Source: Streptomyces sp. CB09001 (GTDB taxonomy: Bacteria; Actinomycetota; Actinomycetes; Streptomycetales; Streptomycetaceae). From it: a stretch of 64,000 nt of DNA. The translations under genes were made by a program, and so were the position numbers. Every line of letters begins with the position of its first letter. The stretch's first letter is position 1. The notes below the pieces were generated by a model. It saw only the letters and a program-made list of their open reading frames with translations. It was not told the origin of the DNA and searched no databases. The stretch spans positions 1,302,001 to 1,366,000 of the forward strand of contig NZ_CP026730.1 in assembly GCF_003369795.1 (NCBI RefSeq), in the 5' to 3' direction. This document shows, in pieces, positions 35,757 to 44,398 of the stretch.

Positions 35757-36649
35757 CCCTTCACCGCCCCCGCGCTGAAGCCGGTGATCAGCCACTTCTG
35801 GATGAACGCGAAGACGATCACGACGGGGACGGCGGCGACGATGCCGCCGGCCGCGAGCGCGCCGAGGTCCACGCTGTCCGCGCTCATCAGGGAGTTGAGA
35901 CCGACCGGGATGGTCTGCTTGCTCTGGTTGTTGAGGAACATCAGGGCGAACAGGAAGTGGTTCCAGGAGTGCACGAAGGCGAAGGAGCCCACCGCGATCA
36001 GTCCCGGCCGCAGCAGGGGCAGTACGACGATCCGGAAGGCCCGGAACCGGCCGCAGCCGTCGACCCAGGCGGCCTCCTCCAGGGAGTACGGCACGTTCTT
36101 GATGAAGTTGCTGATCAGGATGATCGACAGGGGCAGCTGGAAGACCGTCTCGGCGATGATGACGCTGCCCAGCGAGTTGATCATCTGGAGTTCGGCGAAG
36201 ATCTCGAACAGCGGCACCAGCAGCAGCGCGCCGGGCACGAACTGGGAGCAGAGCAGGGCGAGCATGAAGCCCCGCTTGATCCTGAAGTCGAACCGGGCGA
36301 GGGCGTAGCCGCCGGCCAGGGCGACGAGCGTGGTCATCACCAGGGTCGCGAGCCCGACGTACACGCTGTTGGTGAAGTAGGTGCCGAAGCCTCGGTCGGT
36401 CCACACCTTCTCGAAGTGCTCGGTGGTCATCGGCCAGGGCACGAGCGAGGTCGAGCCGGTCGGGCGCAGCGCGAAGAGCAGGATCCAGTAGAACGGGATC
36501 AGGGTGAAGACCAGGTAGATCCCGAGCGGCAGGTAGATCTGCCAGCGGGGCACCTCGTCCCAGGCCGGGCGCTTCTTGCCGGGCCGCGTTGCTGCGGGGG
36601 CGACCGGCGTGGGGGCGGGGGCGGCCGCGGGGGCCTCTTTGGTGATCAC
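35753..36649 (-). CDS. Carbohydrate ABC transporter permease (second)
   Basis: MalG-type permease with six membrane segments after a Pro/Ala-rich cytoplasmic leader. The EAA loop that contacts the ATPase is SLEEAAWVDGCGRFRAFRIVVLPLLRPGL. 298 aa, GTG start overlapping the stop of the first permease. No ATPase gene adjacent. Confidence 0.92.
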   Translation of the reverse strand: MITKEAPAAAPAPTPVAPAATRPGKKRPAWDEVPRWQIYLPLGIYLVFTLIPFYWILLFALRPTGSTSLVPWPMTTEHFEKVWTDRGFGTYFTNSVYVGLATLVMTTLVALAGGYALARFDFRIKRGFMLALLCSQFVPGALLLVPLFEIFAELQMINSLGSVIIAETVFQLPLSIILISNFIKNVPYSLEEAAWVDGCGRFRAFRIVVLPLLRPGLIAVGSFAFVHSWNHFLFALMFLNNQSKQTIPVGLNSLMSADSVDLGALAAGGIVAAVPVVIVFAFIQKWLITGFSAGAVKG

Positions 36650-37581
36650 TTGTTCTCGCCTCCGAACTTGCTCAGCCGCAGGTAGACGATCGAGCAGAAG
36701 AGCAGGATCACGAACGCGACCGTGGTGAGGGCCGACGCGTAGCCGAAGTCGTGGGCGTCGACGCTGGTGTTGGCGATGTACAGAGGCAACGTCGTGGTCT
36801 CGCCCGCGGGTCCGCCGCCGGTCAGGGTGTAGAGCAGGTCGACGTTGTTGAACTCCCACACCGCGCGCAGCAGCGTGGACAGGATGATGGCGTCCTTCAG
36901 GTGCGGCAGCGTGATGTGCCAGAACTGCTTGAGCCGGCTCGCCCCGTCGACCTCGGCGGCCTCGTACAGGTCCTTGGAGACGGACTGGAGGTCGGCGAGG
37001 ATGAGGATCGCGAAGAAGGGCACGCCGCGCCAGAGGTCGGCGACCACCGCCGCGGAGAACACGGTCGAGGTGTCGGAGAGCCAGCTGGTGCCGTACGAGC
37101 CGATGCCCATGTCCGCGAGGTAGCGGGTGACGCCGGTCTGGGAGTTGTAGAGCAGCACCCAGATCGCGGAGGTCAGGACGCCGGAGACGGCCCACGGGGA
37201 GAAGACCATGGCCCGCCCGATGCCCCGGCCCACGAAGGTCTGGTTGACGATGAGCGCCAGCGCCAGTCCGAAGAGCAGCTGCAGTCCGACCTCGACGAAG
37301 ACCCACTTGGCGCTGAAGACGAGGGTGTCCCAGAACACCGGGTCCTCGGTGAAGATCCTGACGAAGTTGTCGAAGCCCGCGAAGCCGTTCCGCCACGGCT
37401 TGGTGGGGTTGTACTCCTGCAGGCTGTAGTAGAAGACGCTGATGACCGGGTAGGCGATGAAGCCCAGCATCAGCAGGGCGGCCGGTCCGATCAGCAGGTA
37501 GGGGAGCCTGCGCGGCGTGGCCGAGGCACGGCGCCGCCGGGGTGGCGCGGGCGGTTTCGCCACGGCTGCGGCTTGGGCCAT
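36646..37581 (-). CDS. Carbohydrate ABC transporter permease (first)
   Basis: MalF-type permease, six membrane segments. The EAA loop is KDLYEAAEVDGASRLKQFWHITLPHLKDA. The N-terminus is basic and Pro-rich (PPAPPRRRRASATPRRLPYLL). 311 aa. It opens the operon running down to the solute-binding protein. A LacI-type operator lies just upstream at 37645-37656. Confidence 0.92.
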   Translation of the reverse strand: MAQAAAVAKPPAPPRRRRASATPRRLPYLLIGPAALLMLGFIAYPVISVFYYSLQEYNPTKPWRNGFAGFDNFVRIFTEDPVFWDTLVFSAKWVFVEVGLQLLFGLALALIVNQTFVGRGIGRAMVFSPWAVSGVLTSAIWVLLYNSQTGVTRYLADMGIGSYGTSWLSDTSTVFSAAVVADLWRGVPFFAILILADLQSVSKDLYEAAEVDGASRLKQFWHITLPHLKDAIILSTLLRAVWEFNNVDLLYTLTGGGPAGETTTLPLYIANTSVDAHDFGYASALTTVAFVILLFCSIVYLRLSKFGGENK

Positions 37582-37644
37582 GACAGTTCTCCGTTCTGGT
37601 ACGTCATCTCAGGTACGTCGTCCGGGGCGTTCGCGGAGCTGACG

Positions 37645-37656
37645 GGAAGCGCTTTC
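37645..37656. promoter_or_regulatory. LacI-family operator upstream of the sugar ABC operon
   Basis: ggaagcgctttc is a one-mismatch version of the palindrome gaaagcgctttc, the typical site of LacI/GalR regulators of sugar operons. It lies 64 bases before the first permease start. No LacI-type regulator gene is in the window. Confidence 0.65.
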
Positions 37657-37696
37657 TCGATGGGTAGGGGTGTGCGGGGTCCCGCCACCGGCGGGC

Positions 37697-39427
37697 TCAG
37701 CCCGCGTAGGGGTCCCGCACCTTGCCCGGCCGGGCCAGGAACTCGAAGTCGCAGCCGGTGTCGGCCTGGGTGATCTGTTCGTTGTAGAGCGCGCCGTAGC
37801 CGCGCTCGTAGCGGGCGGGCGGCGGGGTCCAGGCGGCCCTGCGGCGCTCCAGCTCCTCGTCGTCCACGTTGAGCCGGAGGGAGCGCGCCCCGACGTCGAG
37901 GGTGATGGAGTCGCCGGTGCGCACCAGGGCGAGCGGTCCGCCGACGTACGACTCGGGGGCCACGTGCAGCACGCACGCGCCGTAACTGGTGCCGCTCATC
38001 CGGGCGTCGGAGATCCGGACCATGTCCCGCACGCCCTGCTTGAGCAGGTGGTCGGGGAGGGGCAGCATGCCGTACTCGGGCATGCCCGGGCCGCCCTTGG
38101 GCCCGGCGTTGCGGAGCACCAGCACGCTGTCGGCGGTGATGCCCAGCTCCGGGTCGTTGATGGTGCGCTGCATGGTCCGGTAGTCGTCGAAGACGACGGC
38201 GGGACCGGTGTGCTTGAGCAGGTGCGGCTCGGCGGCGATGTGCTTGATGACCGCGCCGTCCGGGCACAGGTTGCCGCGCAGTACGGCGACCCCGCCCTCG
38301 CTCGCGACCGGGTTGTCACGGGTCCTGATGACGTCGTCGTGGTGGACGAGGGCGCCCTCCAGCTGCTCGCGCAGGGTGTCGTGCGAGACGGTGGGCCGGT
38401 CGAGGTGGAGCAGGTCGGTGATGCGGGAGAGGAAGCCGGGCAGGCCGCCGGCGAAGTGGAAGTCCTCCATCAGGTAGGTCTGTCCGCCGGGGCGGACGTT
38501 GGCGAGCACCGGGACGGTGCGGGCGATCCGGTCGAAGTCGTCCAGGGTGAGGGTGACTCCGGCCCGGCCCGCCATGGCGATCAGGTGGATCACGGCGTTG
38601 GTGGAGCCGCCGAGGCCGAGGACGGTGGTGACGGCGTCCTCGAAGGCGTCGGCGGTGAGGATGTCGCTGAGTTTCCGGTCCTGGTGGACCAGTTCGACGA
38701 TGCGCAGTCCGGCCGCGGCGGCCATCCGGTCGTGCCCGGAGTCGACGGCCGGGATGCTGGAGGCGCCCGGAACCGTGACGCCGAGGGCCTCGGCGGCGGC
38801 GGTCAGCGTGGAGGCGGTGCCCATCGTCATGCAGTGGCCGGGCGAGCGGGCCAGGCCGCTCTCCAGCTCCTGCATCTCGCAGTCGCCGATGAGACCGGCC
38901 CGCTTGTCGTCCCAGTACTTCCACATGTCGGTGCCGGAGCCGAGGGTCTCGCCGCGCCAGTGCCCGGGGAGCATGGGCCCGGCGGGGACGAACACCGCGG
39001 GCAGGTCCACCGTGGCGGCACCCATGAGCAGGGCGGGCGTGGACTTGTCGCAGCCGCCCATCAGCACGGCGCCGTCGACCGGGTAGGAGCGCAGCAGCTC
39101 CTCGGTCTCCATGGCGAGGAGGTTGCGGTACAGCATGGGGGTCGGCTTCTGGAAGGTCTCGCTGAGCGTGGAGACCGGGAACTCCAGCGGGAACCCGCCC
39201 GCCTGCCACACCCCGCGCTTGACCGCCTGGGCGCGGTCGCGCAGGTGGACGTGGCAGGGGTTGATGTCGGACCAGGTGTTGAGGATCGCGATGACGGGCT
39301 TGCCGAGGTGCTCCTCGGGCAGGTAGCCGAGCTGGCGGGTGCGGGCGCGGTGGCTGAAGGAGCGCAGGCCGTCCGTGCCGTACCACTGGTGGCTGCGGAG
39401 CTGTTCGGGCGACTTCCGGTCGGTCAT
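37697..39427 (-). CDS. IlvD/Edd-family sugar-acid dehydratase (arabonate-type)
   Basis: Fe-S dehydratase of the pentonate/hexonate branch. Signature blocks: HQWYGTDGLRSFSHRARTRQLGY, PVIAILNTWSDINPCHVHLR, GAVLMGGCDKSTPALLMGA, GHCMTMGTASTLTA and VLRGNLCPDGAVIK. This N-terminus with a WYG motif and the cysteines in INPC, GGCDKS and GHCMTMG match L-arabonate dehydratases better than IlvD or Edd. 576 aa. ATG start overlaps the DapA-family gene. Product would be a 2-keto-3-deoxy sugar acid. Confidence 0.86.
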   Translation of the reverse strand: MTDRKSPEQLRSHQWYGTDGLRSFSHRARTRQLGYLPEEHLGKPVIAILNTWSDINPCHVHLRDRAQAVKRGVWQAGGFPLEFPVSTLSETFQKPTPMLYRNLLAMETEELLRSYPVDGAVLMGGCDKSTPALLMGAATVDLPAVFVPAGPMLPGHWRGETLGSGTDMWKYWDDKRAGLIGDCEMQELESGLARSPGHCMTMGTASTLTAAAEALGVTVPGASSIPAVDSGHDRMAAAAGLRIVELVHQDRKLSDILTADAFEDAVTTVLGLGGSTNAVIHLIAMAGRAGVTLTLDDFDRIARTVPVLANVRPGGQTYLMEDFHFAGGLPGFLSRITDLLHLDRPTVSHDTLREQLEGALVHHDDVIRTRDNPVASEGGVAVLRGNLCPDGAVIKHIAAEPHLLKHTGPAVVFDDYRTMQRTINDPELGITADSVLVLRNAGPKGGPGMPEYGMLPLPDHLLKQGVRDMVRISDARMSGTSYGACVLHVAPESYVGGPLALVRTGDSITLDVGARSLRLNVDDEELERRRAAWTPPPARYERGYGALYNEQITQADTGCDFEFLARPGKVRDPYAG

Positions 39428-40332
39428 ATGGACCACCCCGCGGCGATGGCTGCGACCTCGGCACGTTCGCTCTCGGGCAGCGGCTTGCTCGGTGGGCGGA
39501 CCTCCCGGCGGCACAGGCCCAGCGAGGCGAGGGCCTCCTTGACCACGGTGACGTTGTTCGCGGAGCCGTTGGCGGCCCGCAGTTCCTCGAAGCGGCGGAT
39601 CTGCTCCCAGACCTTCATGGCGCCCGGGTAGTCGCCGGAGCGAAGCGCTTCGATCATGTTCAGCGAGACGGCCGGGGCGACGTTCACCAGCCCGGAGGTG
39701 AAGCCGGTGGCGCCCGCGGAGAAGTACGAGGGCGCGTACGGCTCGGCGAGCCCCGCGACCCAGACGAAGCGGTCCAGGCCGGCGTCGCGGGCGAAGGCGG
39801 CGAACCTGGCGGCGTCCGGGACGGCGTACTTCACCCCGATCACGTTGGGGCAGGCGTCGGCGAGTTCGGCGAGGCGGGCGCCGGGCAGCTGGGGGTTGCG
39901 CAGGTAGGGGACGACGCCCAGTTCGGGCACGGCCCCGGCGATGGCGCGGTGGTAGTCGACCCAGCCGCCCTGGGAGACGTAGGGGTGGACGGGCTGGTGG
40001 ACCATCACCATGGAGGCGCCCAGCTCGCGGGCGTGCCGGGCGGAGGCGACCGCGGTCGGCACGTCGTGGCCGACGCCGACCAGGATGTCGGCGCGCTCGC
40101 CGGCCTCCTCGATCGTCAGCTCGGTGACGAGGCGGCGCTCGGCCGGGTCCAGGGCGTAGAACTCGCCGGTGTTGCCGCCCGGGGTGAGGGTCCTGATGCC
40201 ACCGTCGAGGAGACGACGCAGCAGGGCCCGGTAGGTGGCGGGGTCGACGGTGCCGTCCTCGGCGAACGGGGTCACCGGGATCGCCACCACGTCGGCCAGG
40301 GCCGCCCGCTGGGTCTCGAACGTCGCTGTCAT
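39424..40332 (-). CDS. DapA-family 2-keto-3-deoxy sugar-acid dehydratase/aldolase
   Basis: Class I aldolase-fold enzyme. LTPGGNTGEFYALDPAERRLV is the substrate loop; the Schiff-base lysine is in CPNVIGVKYAVPD; AGATGFTSGLVNVAP follows. 302 aa. It sits between a GntR regulator and the IlvD-type dehydratase with 4-base overlaps on both sides. By context it would be a 2-keto-3-deoxy-pentonate dehydratase giving ketoglutarate semialdehyde, or an aldolase giving pyruvate; the sequence alone does not decide. Confidence 0.84.
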   Translation of the reverse strand: MTATFETQRAALADVVAIPVTPFAEDGTVDPATYRALLRRLLDGGIRTLTPGGNTGEFYALDPAERRLVTELTIEEAGERADILVGVGHDVPTAVASARHARELGASMVMVHQPVHPYVSQGGWVDYHRAIAGAVPELGVVPYLRNPQLPGARLAELADACPNVIGVKYAVPDAARFAAFARDAGLDRFVWVAGLAEPYAPSYFSAGATGFTSGLVNVAPAVSLNMIEALRSGDYPGAMKVWEQIRRFEELRAANGSANNVTVVKEALASLGLCRREVRPPSKPLPESERAEVAAIAAGWSI

Positions 40333-40997
40333 GCCTGACCGTCCTCTTCCTGGGCCGCGTTCCCCGCTTCGGGGAAGGCCCGCTCGACGAAGGACGCGAT
40401 GTGCGCGTGCAGGGCGCGGGCCGCGCCGTCCGCGTCACCGGCGAGGGCGAGGGCGAGGATCTCCTGGTGCTCGCCGGCCTCCCGCTCCCAGGAGGGGTCG
40501 GCGGCCCAGGCGACCGCGGAGACGAGGGCCGCCTGGTCGCGGACCTCGTCGAGCATCCGGCCGAGCAGCGGGTTGCCGCAGGGCACGTACAGGGCACGGT
40601 GGAACTCGCGGTTGGCCAGCGACCGTTCGGCCGTGTCCGTGGCGCGGTCGGCCCGGGTCAGGGCCTCGCGGGCGGCCTCCAGGGAGGCCTCCCGGCGTAC
40701 GGCGCGCCGGAGCGCCTCGGGCTCCAGGAGGAGCCGGACGTCGTAGACCTCGCGCGCCATGTCCGCGTCCACCATGCGCACGGTGACGCCCTTGTACTGG
40801 TTCATCACGACCAGTCCGGTACCGGCCAGCGTCTTGAGCGCCTCGCGCACCGGTGTCTTGGACACCCCGAACTGTGCGGCGAGGTCGGTCTCGACCAGGG
40901 CCTGGCCGGGCGTCAACCGGCCGGTGAGGATGCGGCGTTTGATCTCCTCCAGCACGTACTGCGTGCGGGAGGGGATCGGCGTGGGCACAGAGGTCAT
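40329..40997 (-). CDS. GntR-family (FadR subfamily) regulator
   Basis: 222 aa. N-terminal winged HTH (TQYVLEEIKRRILTGRLTPGQALVETDLAAQFGVSKTPVREALKTLAGTGLV) and FCD effector domain (YDVRLLLEPEALRRA, NREFHRALYVPCGNP, HQEILALALAGDADGAARAL) with the metal-binding Asp/His set. First gene of the dehydratase operon, overlapping the DapA-family gene. Likely autoregulates the operon in response to a sugar acid. Confidence 0.9.
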   Translation of the reverse strand: MTSVPTPIPSRTQYVLEEIKRRILTGRLTPGQALVETDLAAQFGVSKTPVREALKTLAGTGLVVMNQYKGVTVRMVDADMAREVYDVRLLLEPEALRRAVRREASLEAAREALTRADRATDTAERSLANREFHRALYVPCGNPLLGRMLDEVRDQAALVSAVAWAADPSWEREAGEHQEILALALAGDADGAARALHAHIASFVERAFPEAGNAAQEEDGQA

Positions 40998-41066
40998 GCG
41001 CGCCTCTCGGAATCTCGCGTCGGATGCGCGGACAGATCTCGGATATCTGATCTCGCGTATCGCGTC

Positions 41067-41076
41067 TCATATATGA
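41067..41076. promoter_or_regulatory. AT-rich palindrome upstream of the GntR operon
   Basis: tcatatatga is a perfect 10-base palindrome, within a locally AT-rich stretch (41035-41090) that also contains ggatatctga and cgtacggagtacg. It lies about 70 bases upstream of the GntR start and is a plausible operator/promoter site for that operon. Confidence 0.5.
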
Positions 41077-41165
41077 CGTACGGAGTACGACGCGTTGAAG
41101 GTAAGAGGGGCGCGCGGCCACGTCAATGCTTCTGACAAAGGAAGTTGTGCCGGGTACCGCCTGCG

Positions 41166-41765
41166 TCAGACGGTGCGGGTCCAGCCCGGGTCGCGCCCGC
41201 TCAGTCCCACCGCGCGCTCCAGCAGCGGCGCGTCCGCGGGGACGGCGACGACCGGGCCGAACATGCCCTGGTCCCGGTCGGACTCCTCCGCGGCGGCGGC
41301 GAGCAGGCCGTGTGCCGCTCGCAGCGCGGCCGCGTCGGGGGCGTACTCCTGGCCGGTCGCGCGGGCCAGGTCCCAGCCGTGGATGACCAGTTCGTCGGCG
41401 ACGACCGCACCGGCGACGGCGCCGGGCAGGTCGATGCCGCCGGCCCGGGTCATACCCGTCCACGCCCCGGGGTCCTGCCATGCCTCGGCGAGTTCGCCGA
41501 GCGCGGCGGCGAGCTCCTCGCGCCAGCCGGGACCGATGTCCGGCACGGACGCCTCGGGGCTGGTGTCCGTGGTGGGCCCCAGGTCCTTGCGCGCGGCGTC
41601 GCGGAAGGCGACGGCGAGACCGGTCAGGTGGCCGAGCAGGTTGCGCACCGCCAGGTCGGGACAGGGCGTCGGGTCCGTGAGCCGGTCCTCGCGGACGCCG
41701 TCGGCGAGGCGGGTGAGGATCCGCGTCTGCGGTCCCAGGTCGAGGGTGGTGGTCTCGGCGGTCAT
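41166..41765 (-). CDS. TIGR03086-type DinB-like metal-binding protein
   Basis: 199-aa member of the mycothiol-dependent maleylpyruvate isomerase-like superfamily. Blocks: PTPCPDLAVRNLLGHLTGLAVAFRDAA (metal-ligand His in the second helix) and VVADELVIHGWDLARATGQEY (second His region). A four-helix DinB fold is expected. ATG start. Function unknown; related proteins transfer or isomerise with mycothiol. Confidence 0.83.
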   Translation of the reverse strand: MTAETTTLDLGPQTRILTRLADGVREDRLTDPTPCPDLAVRNLLGHLTGLAVAFRDAARKDLGPTTDTSPEASVPDIGPGWREELAAALGELAEAWQDPGAWTGMTRAGGIDLPGAVAGAVVADELVIHGWDLARATGQEYAPDAAALRAAHGLLAAAAEESDRDQGMFGPVVAVPADAPLLERAVGLSGRDPGWTRTV

Positions 41766-41908
41766 CGGCTGCTCCTCGGGATGATGTGCGGGGCGGTTCT
41801 CTCGGACGGTGGACCGGTCGCACCCGCGAAACTCATCGGCCGCCGGGGCAGGCAGTAGGGCACCTGCCCGATGTCCGCACCCGGGCCTTAGGCCCAGGCT
41901 GACCGGGT

Positions 41909-43159
41909 ATGACGACGGCGAGAAGGAAGCATTCCGCGGGCCGGGCCGGACACCGGTCCCTCGGCCGCGTCCTGCGCGACCGCGACGCGGCCCTCTGTCT
42001 CTGCGGGGTGGTGGTGTCCGGCTTCGGCACCTCGGCGCTGTGGCTGGCGGCCGGTGTGTGGGTGAAGGACCTCACCGGCTCGGACGGGCTCGCGGCGCTG
42101 TGCATGCTCGCGATGTGGGCGCCGACGCTCGTGGGTCCGGCGCTGGGCACCCTGGCGGACCGCGTCCGCCGCAGGCCGCTGCTGGTCGCCACCGGCCCAC
42201 TGATGGCCTGCCTGCTGCTCACGCTGTTCGCCGTGGACTCGCGGGACACGCTGTGGCTGCTCTTCGCGGTGCTCCTGGTGTACGGCGCGGCGGGCGTCGT
42301 CCACGACGCGGCGGAGTCGGCGCTCGTCGCCGCCGCCGTCGACCCGGGCCTGCTCGGCGACTTCAACGGGCTGCGCATGACCGCCAACGAGGGCATGAAG
42401 CTGGTGGCGCCGCCGGCCGGGGCCGGCCTGTACGCGGCGTACGGCGGACCGAGTGTGGCGCTGCTGGACGCCGCCACGTTCGTGCTGGCCACCGGCGTCT
42501 ACGCCGCCCTGCGGGTCCGTGAGGCGCCACCGGAGCGCCCCACGGAGAACTGGCGGCGCCGCACGGCCGAGGGCGCCCGCCACCTGTGGGGCCGTCCCGG
42601 CCTGCGGCCGCTCGTCCTCGCGGGCGGTGTCACCATGCTGTGCGCGGGCGTCAACGGTGCCACGGCCTACGCCGTCGTCGCTCTCGGCCACTCCCCCGCG
42701 TACGCCGGGGCGCTGTACGCCGTCCAGGGCGCCGGGTCGGTGGTGGTGGGGCTGCTCGCCGGACCGGCCCTGCGACGGCTGGGCGGACGGCGGTTCGCCG
42801 TCGCGGGGATCGTCCTGCTCGCGACGGCGCTGGCGGTGCGGGCGGCGCCGTACGACGCCGTGGCCCTGGGCACCAGTGCGGCGATCGGCGCGGGGCTGCC
42901 CGCGGTGCTGGTCGCCGCCCTGACCGCCGTCCAGCACGAGACGCCGGGGCCGCTGCTGGGCCGGGTCACGGCGACGGCCAACTCCCTGCTCTTCACCCCG
43001 AACGTGCTCGGGCTGGCCGCGGGCGCGGCGCTGGTCGAGACGGTCGACCTGCGTCTGACGATGCCGGCCCTGGGTGCGGTCCTGCTGGCGACGGCGACGA
43101 CACTGGCCCGGTGCCCGATGGCCGCAGCCCCCTCGGACGGGCGCACCGAACGCCCCTGA
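41909..43159 (+). CDS. MFS transporter
   Basis: 416-aa membrane protein with about 12 hydrophobic segments. The MFS motif A is GTLADRVRRRPLLVATG between TM2 and TM3. Further blocks are FNGLRMTANEGMKLVAPPAGAGLYAAYGG, typical of the MFS_3 enterobactin-exporter-like group. ATG start. Probably an exporter; substrate unknown. Confidence 0.87.
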   Translation: MTTARRKHSAGRAGHRSLGRVLRDRDAALCLCGVVVSGFGTSALWLAAGVWVKDLTGSDGLAALCMLAMWAPTLVGPALGTLADRVRRRPLLVATGPLMACLLLTLFAVDSRDTLWLLFAVLLVYGAAGVVHDAAESALVAAAVDPGLLGDFNGLRMTANEGMKLVAPPAGAGLYAAYGGPSVALLDAATFVLATGVYAALRVREAPPERPTENWRRRTAEGARHLWGRPGLRPLVLAGGVTMLCAGVNGATAYAVVALGHSPAYAGALYAVQGAGSVVVGLLAGPALRRLGGRRFAVAGIVLLATALAVRAAPYDAVALGTSAAIGAGLPAVLVAALTAVQHETPGPLLGRVTATANSLLFTPNVLGLAAGAALVETVDLRLTMPALGAVLLATATTLARCPMAAAPSDGRTERP

Positions 43160-43163
43160 GAGG

Positions 43164-43227
43164 GGCGCGGGGCTCGGCGCGGCCGGCACCCGCCCGGGCC
43201 CGCACCGAGACACGGAGGCCGCGCCCC
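43164..43227. terminator. Convergent terminator between MFS gene and the 389-aa protein gene
   Basis: gaggggcgcgg near 43164 pairs with ccgcgccccctc ending near 43227, apart from one extra C, around a long GC-rich loop. It lies between two convergent genes and can serve both. Confidence 0.55.
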
Positions 43228-43228
43228 C

Positions 43229-44398
43229 TCACCCCACCCGCAGCCCCGCCCGCACCGCCTCCAGATCCCCGTCCGACGCCAGCCCCGCGTGGTACAGCCG
43301 CAGTTCCGTCGCGCCCAGGTCGCGGGCGCGGGCGGCGTCCGCGGGGAGGGTGCGGGGGCTGCCGCCCATGCCCGAGACCACCGTGAGGTTGGCGGCGAGG
43401 ACGGTCCCGTCACCGGCCTGTTCGGCGAACGGCGTCAGCAGGGCCGGGCCGCCCGTGCAGGGCACGACCACGCCGTCCGCGACGGAGAGGATGTGCGCGG
43501 GGTCGACACCGGCGTTGGCGCCGCAGTGGTAGGACACCGGGTCGGCGTGCAGCAGGACCTGGAAGCCGTCGGGTGCGGCGGCGCGGACCGCCGAGACCGC
43601 CGCCTCCTGGAGCGTTCGGGCCCGGTCGTCCCGCCACGCGCGCGTGGCGTGCGCCGTCGCCTCGCCGAGGAGCTTCTCGACGCCCGCCCAGCCCCCGTCC
43701 GAGGGCGCCGTGCCCCGCCACACCGGCTCGAGGGCGGTGCGTACGGCGGCGGCCAGTGCGTCGGCGTCGAGACCCTGACCGCCGTACCCCGCCCGGCAGT
43801 CGGGGCAGAAGCACAGCGACATCAGGTACTGCCCGGCGTCCCCGAGGGCCACCCCGCCGGTCTTGTCGTGGGCGTGCAGGTGGGCGAGCCCGTACCAGCC
43901 CAGCGACTCCAGTTCCGTGCCGCGCGCCCCGGGCCGCACCGCCGCCTCGGCGGCCAGGTCGGTGAGGTACGCGCGGGTGGCGGGCTGCGCTATGCAGGGC
44001 GCCCAGGGGTAGCGGTCGCGGTAGGCGTTGACGACGGAGGTGTGCGGGTGTTCCGCCCCGAGGCGGGAGCTGTGGGCGAGGACGACCCACGTGTGCACCT
44101 GAAGGCCCGCCTCGGCGAGGGCGGCGGCGGCCTCGCCGTACGCGTCGCCGGGCGCCCAGTCACCGGCCTCGTACGGGCGCAGCTCGCGGCTCTCCCAGCG
44201 GGCGGCGTCCGGCGGGTAGAGGACGGCGGCGTGCTCGGCGGTGACGACGCGGTGGCGCGGGTGGCGCGGGGTGAGGGCGCGGGTGGAGTGGTAGGCGGCG
44301 GCGAGCGTCACCTGTGCCACGCCGATGTCCGCGACGCGCGCGGGGGCCTCCGGGTCGCCGTTGACGTCCCAGGGGTAGAGGAACGCCGACGCCTTCAC
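43229..44398 (-). CDS. Uncharacterised 389-aa protein, likely TIM-barrel enzyme
   Basis: Not assigned to a known enzyme. Visible features: N-terminal SAFLYPWDVNGDPEAPARVADIGVAQVTLAAAYHSTRAL, GLQVHTWVVLAHSSRLG, LESLGWYGLAHLHAHDKTG, the cysteine motif SLCFCPDCRAGYGGQGLD, FQVLLHADPVSYHCGANAGVD and a C-terminal GATELRLYHAGLASDGDLEAVR. Alternating strand/helix segments with conserved His, Asp and Cys suggest a (beta/alpha)8 hydrolase-like fold. No signal peptide. GTG start overlaps the KdgD stop, so it is in the uronate operon. Confidence 0.72.
   Translation of the reverse strand: MKASAFLYPWDVNGDPEAPARVADIGVAQVTLAAAYHSTRALTPRHPRHRVVTAEHAAVLYPPDAARWESRELRPYEAGDWAPGDAYGEAAAALAEAGLQVHTWVVLAHSSRLGAEHPHTSVVNAYRDRYPWAPCIAQPATRAYLTDLAAEAAVRPGARGTELESLGWYGLAHLHAHDKTGGVALGDAGQYLMSLCFCPDCRAGYGGQGLDADALAAAVRTALEPVWRGTAPSDGGWAGVEKLLGEATAHATRAWRDDRARTLQEAAVSAVRAAAPDGFQVLLHADPVSYHCGANAGVDPAHILSVADGVVVPCTGGPALLTPFAEQAGDGTVLAANLTVVSGMGGSPRTLPADAARARDLGATELRLYHAGLASDGDLEAVRAGLRVG

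Noticed and set aside
39424..40332. Annotation as a lysine-pathway dapA
   Set aside because: Context (GntR regulator and IlvD-type sugar-acid dehydratase with 4-base overlaps) and the GGNTGEF loop favour a sugar-acid enzyme; a true dapA begins at 63498.
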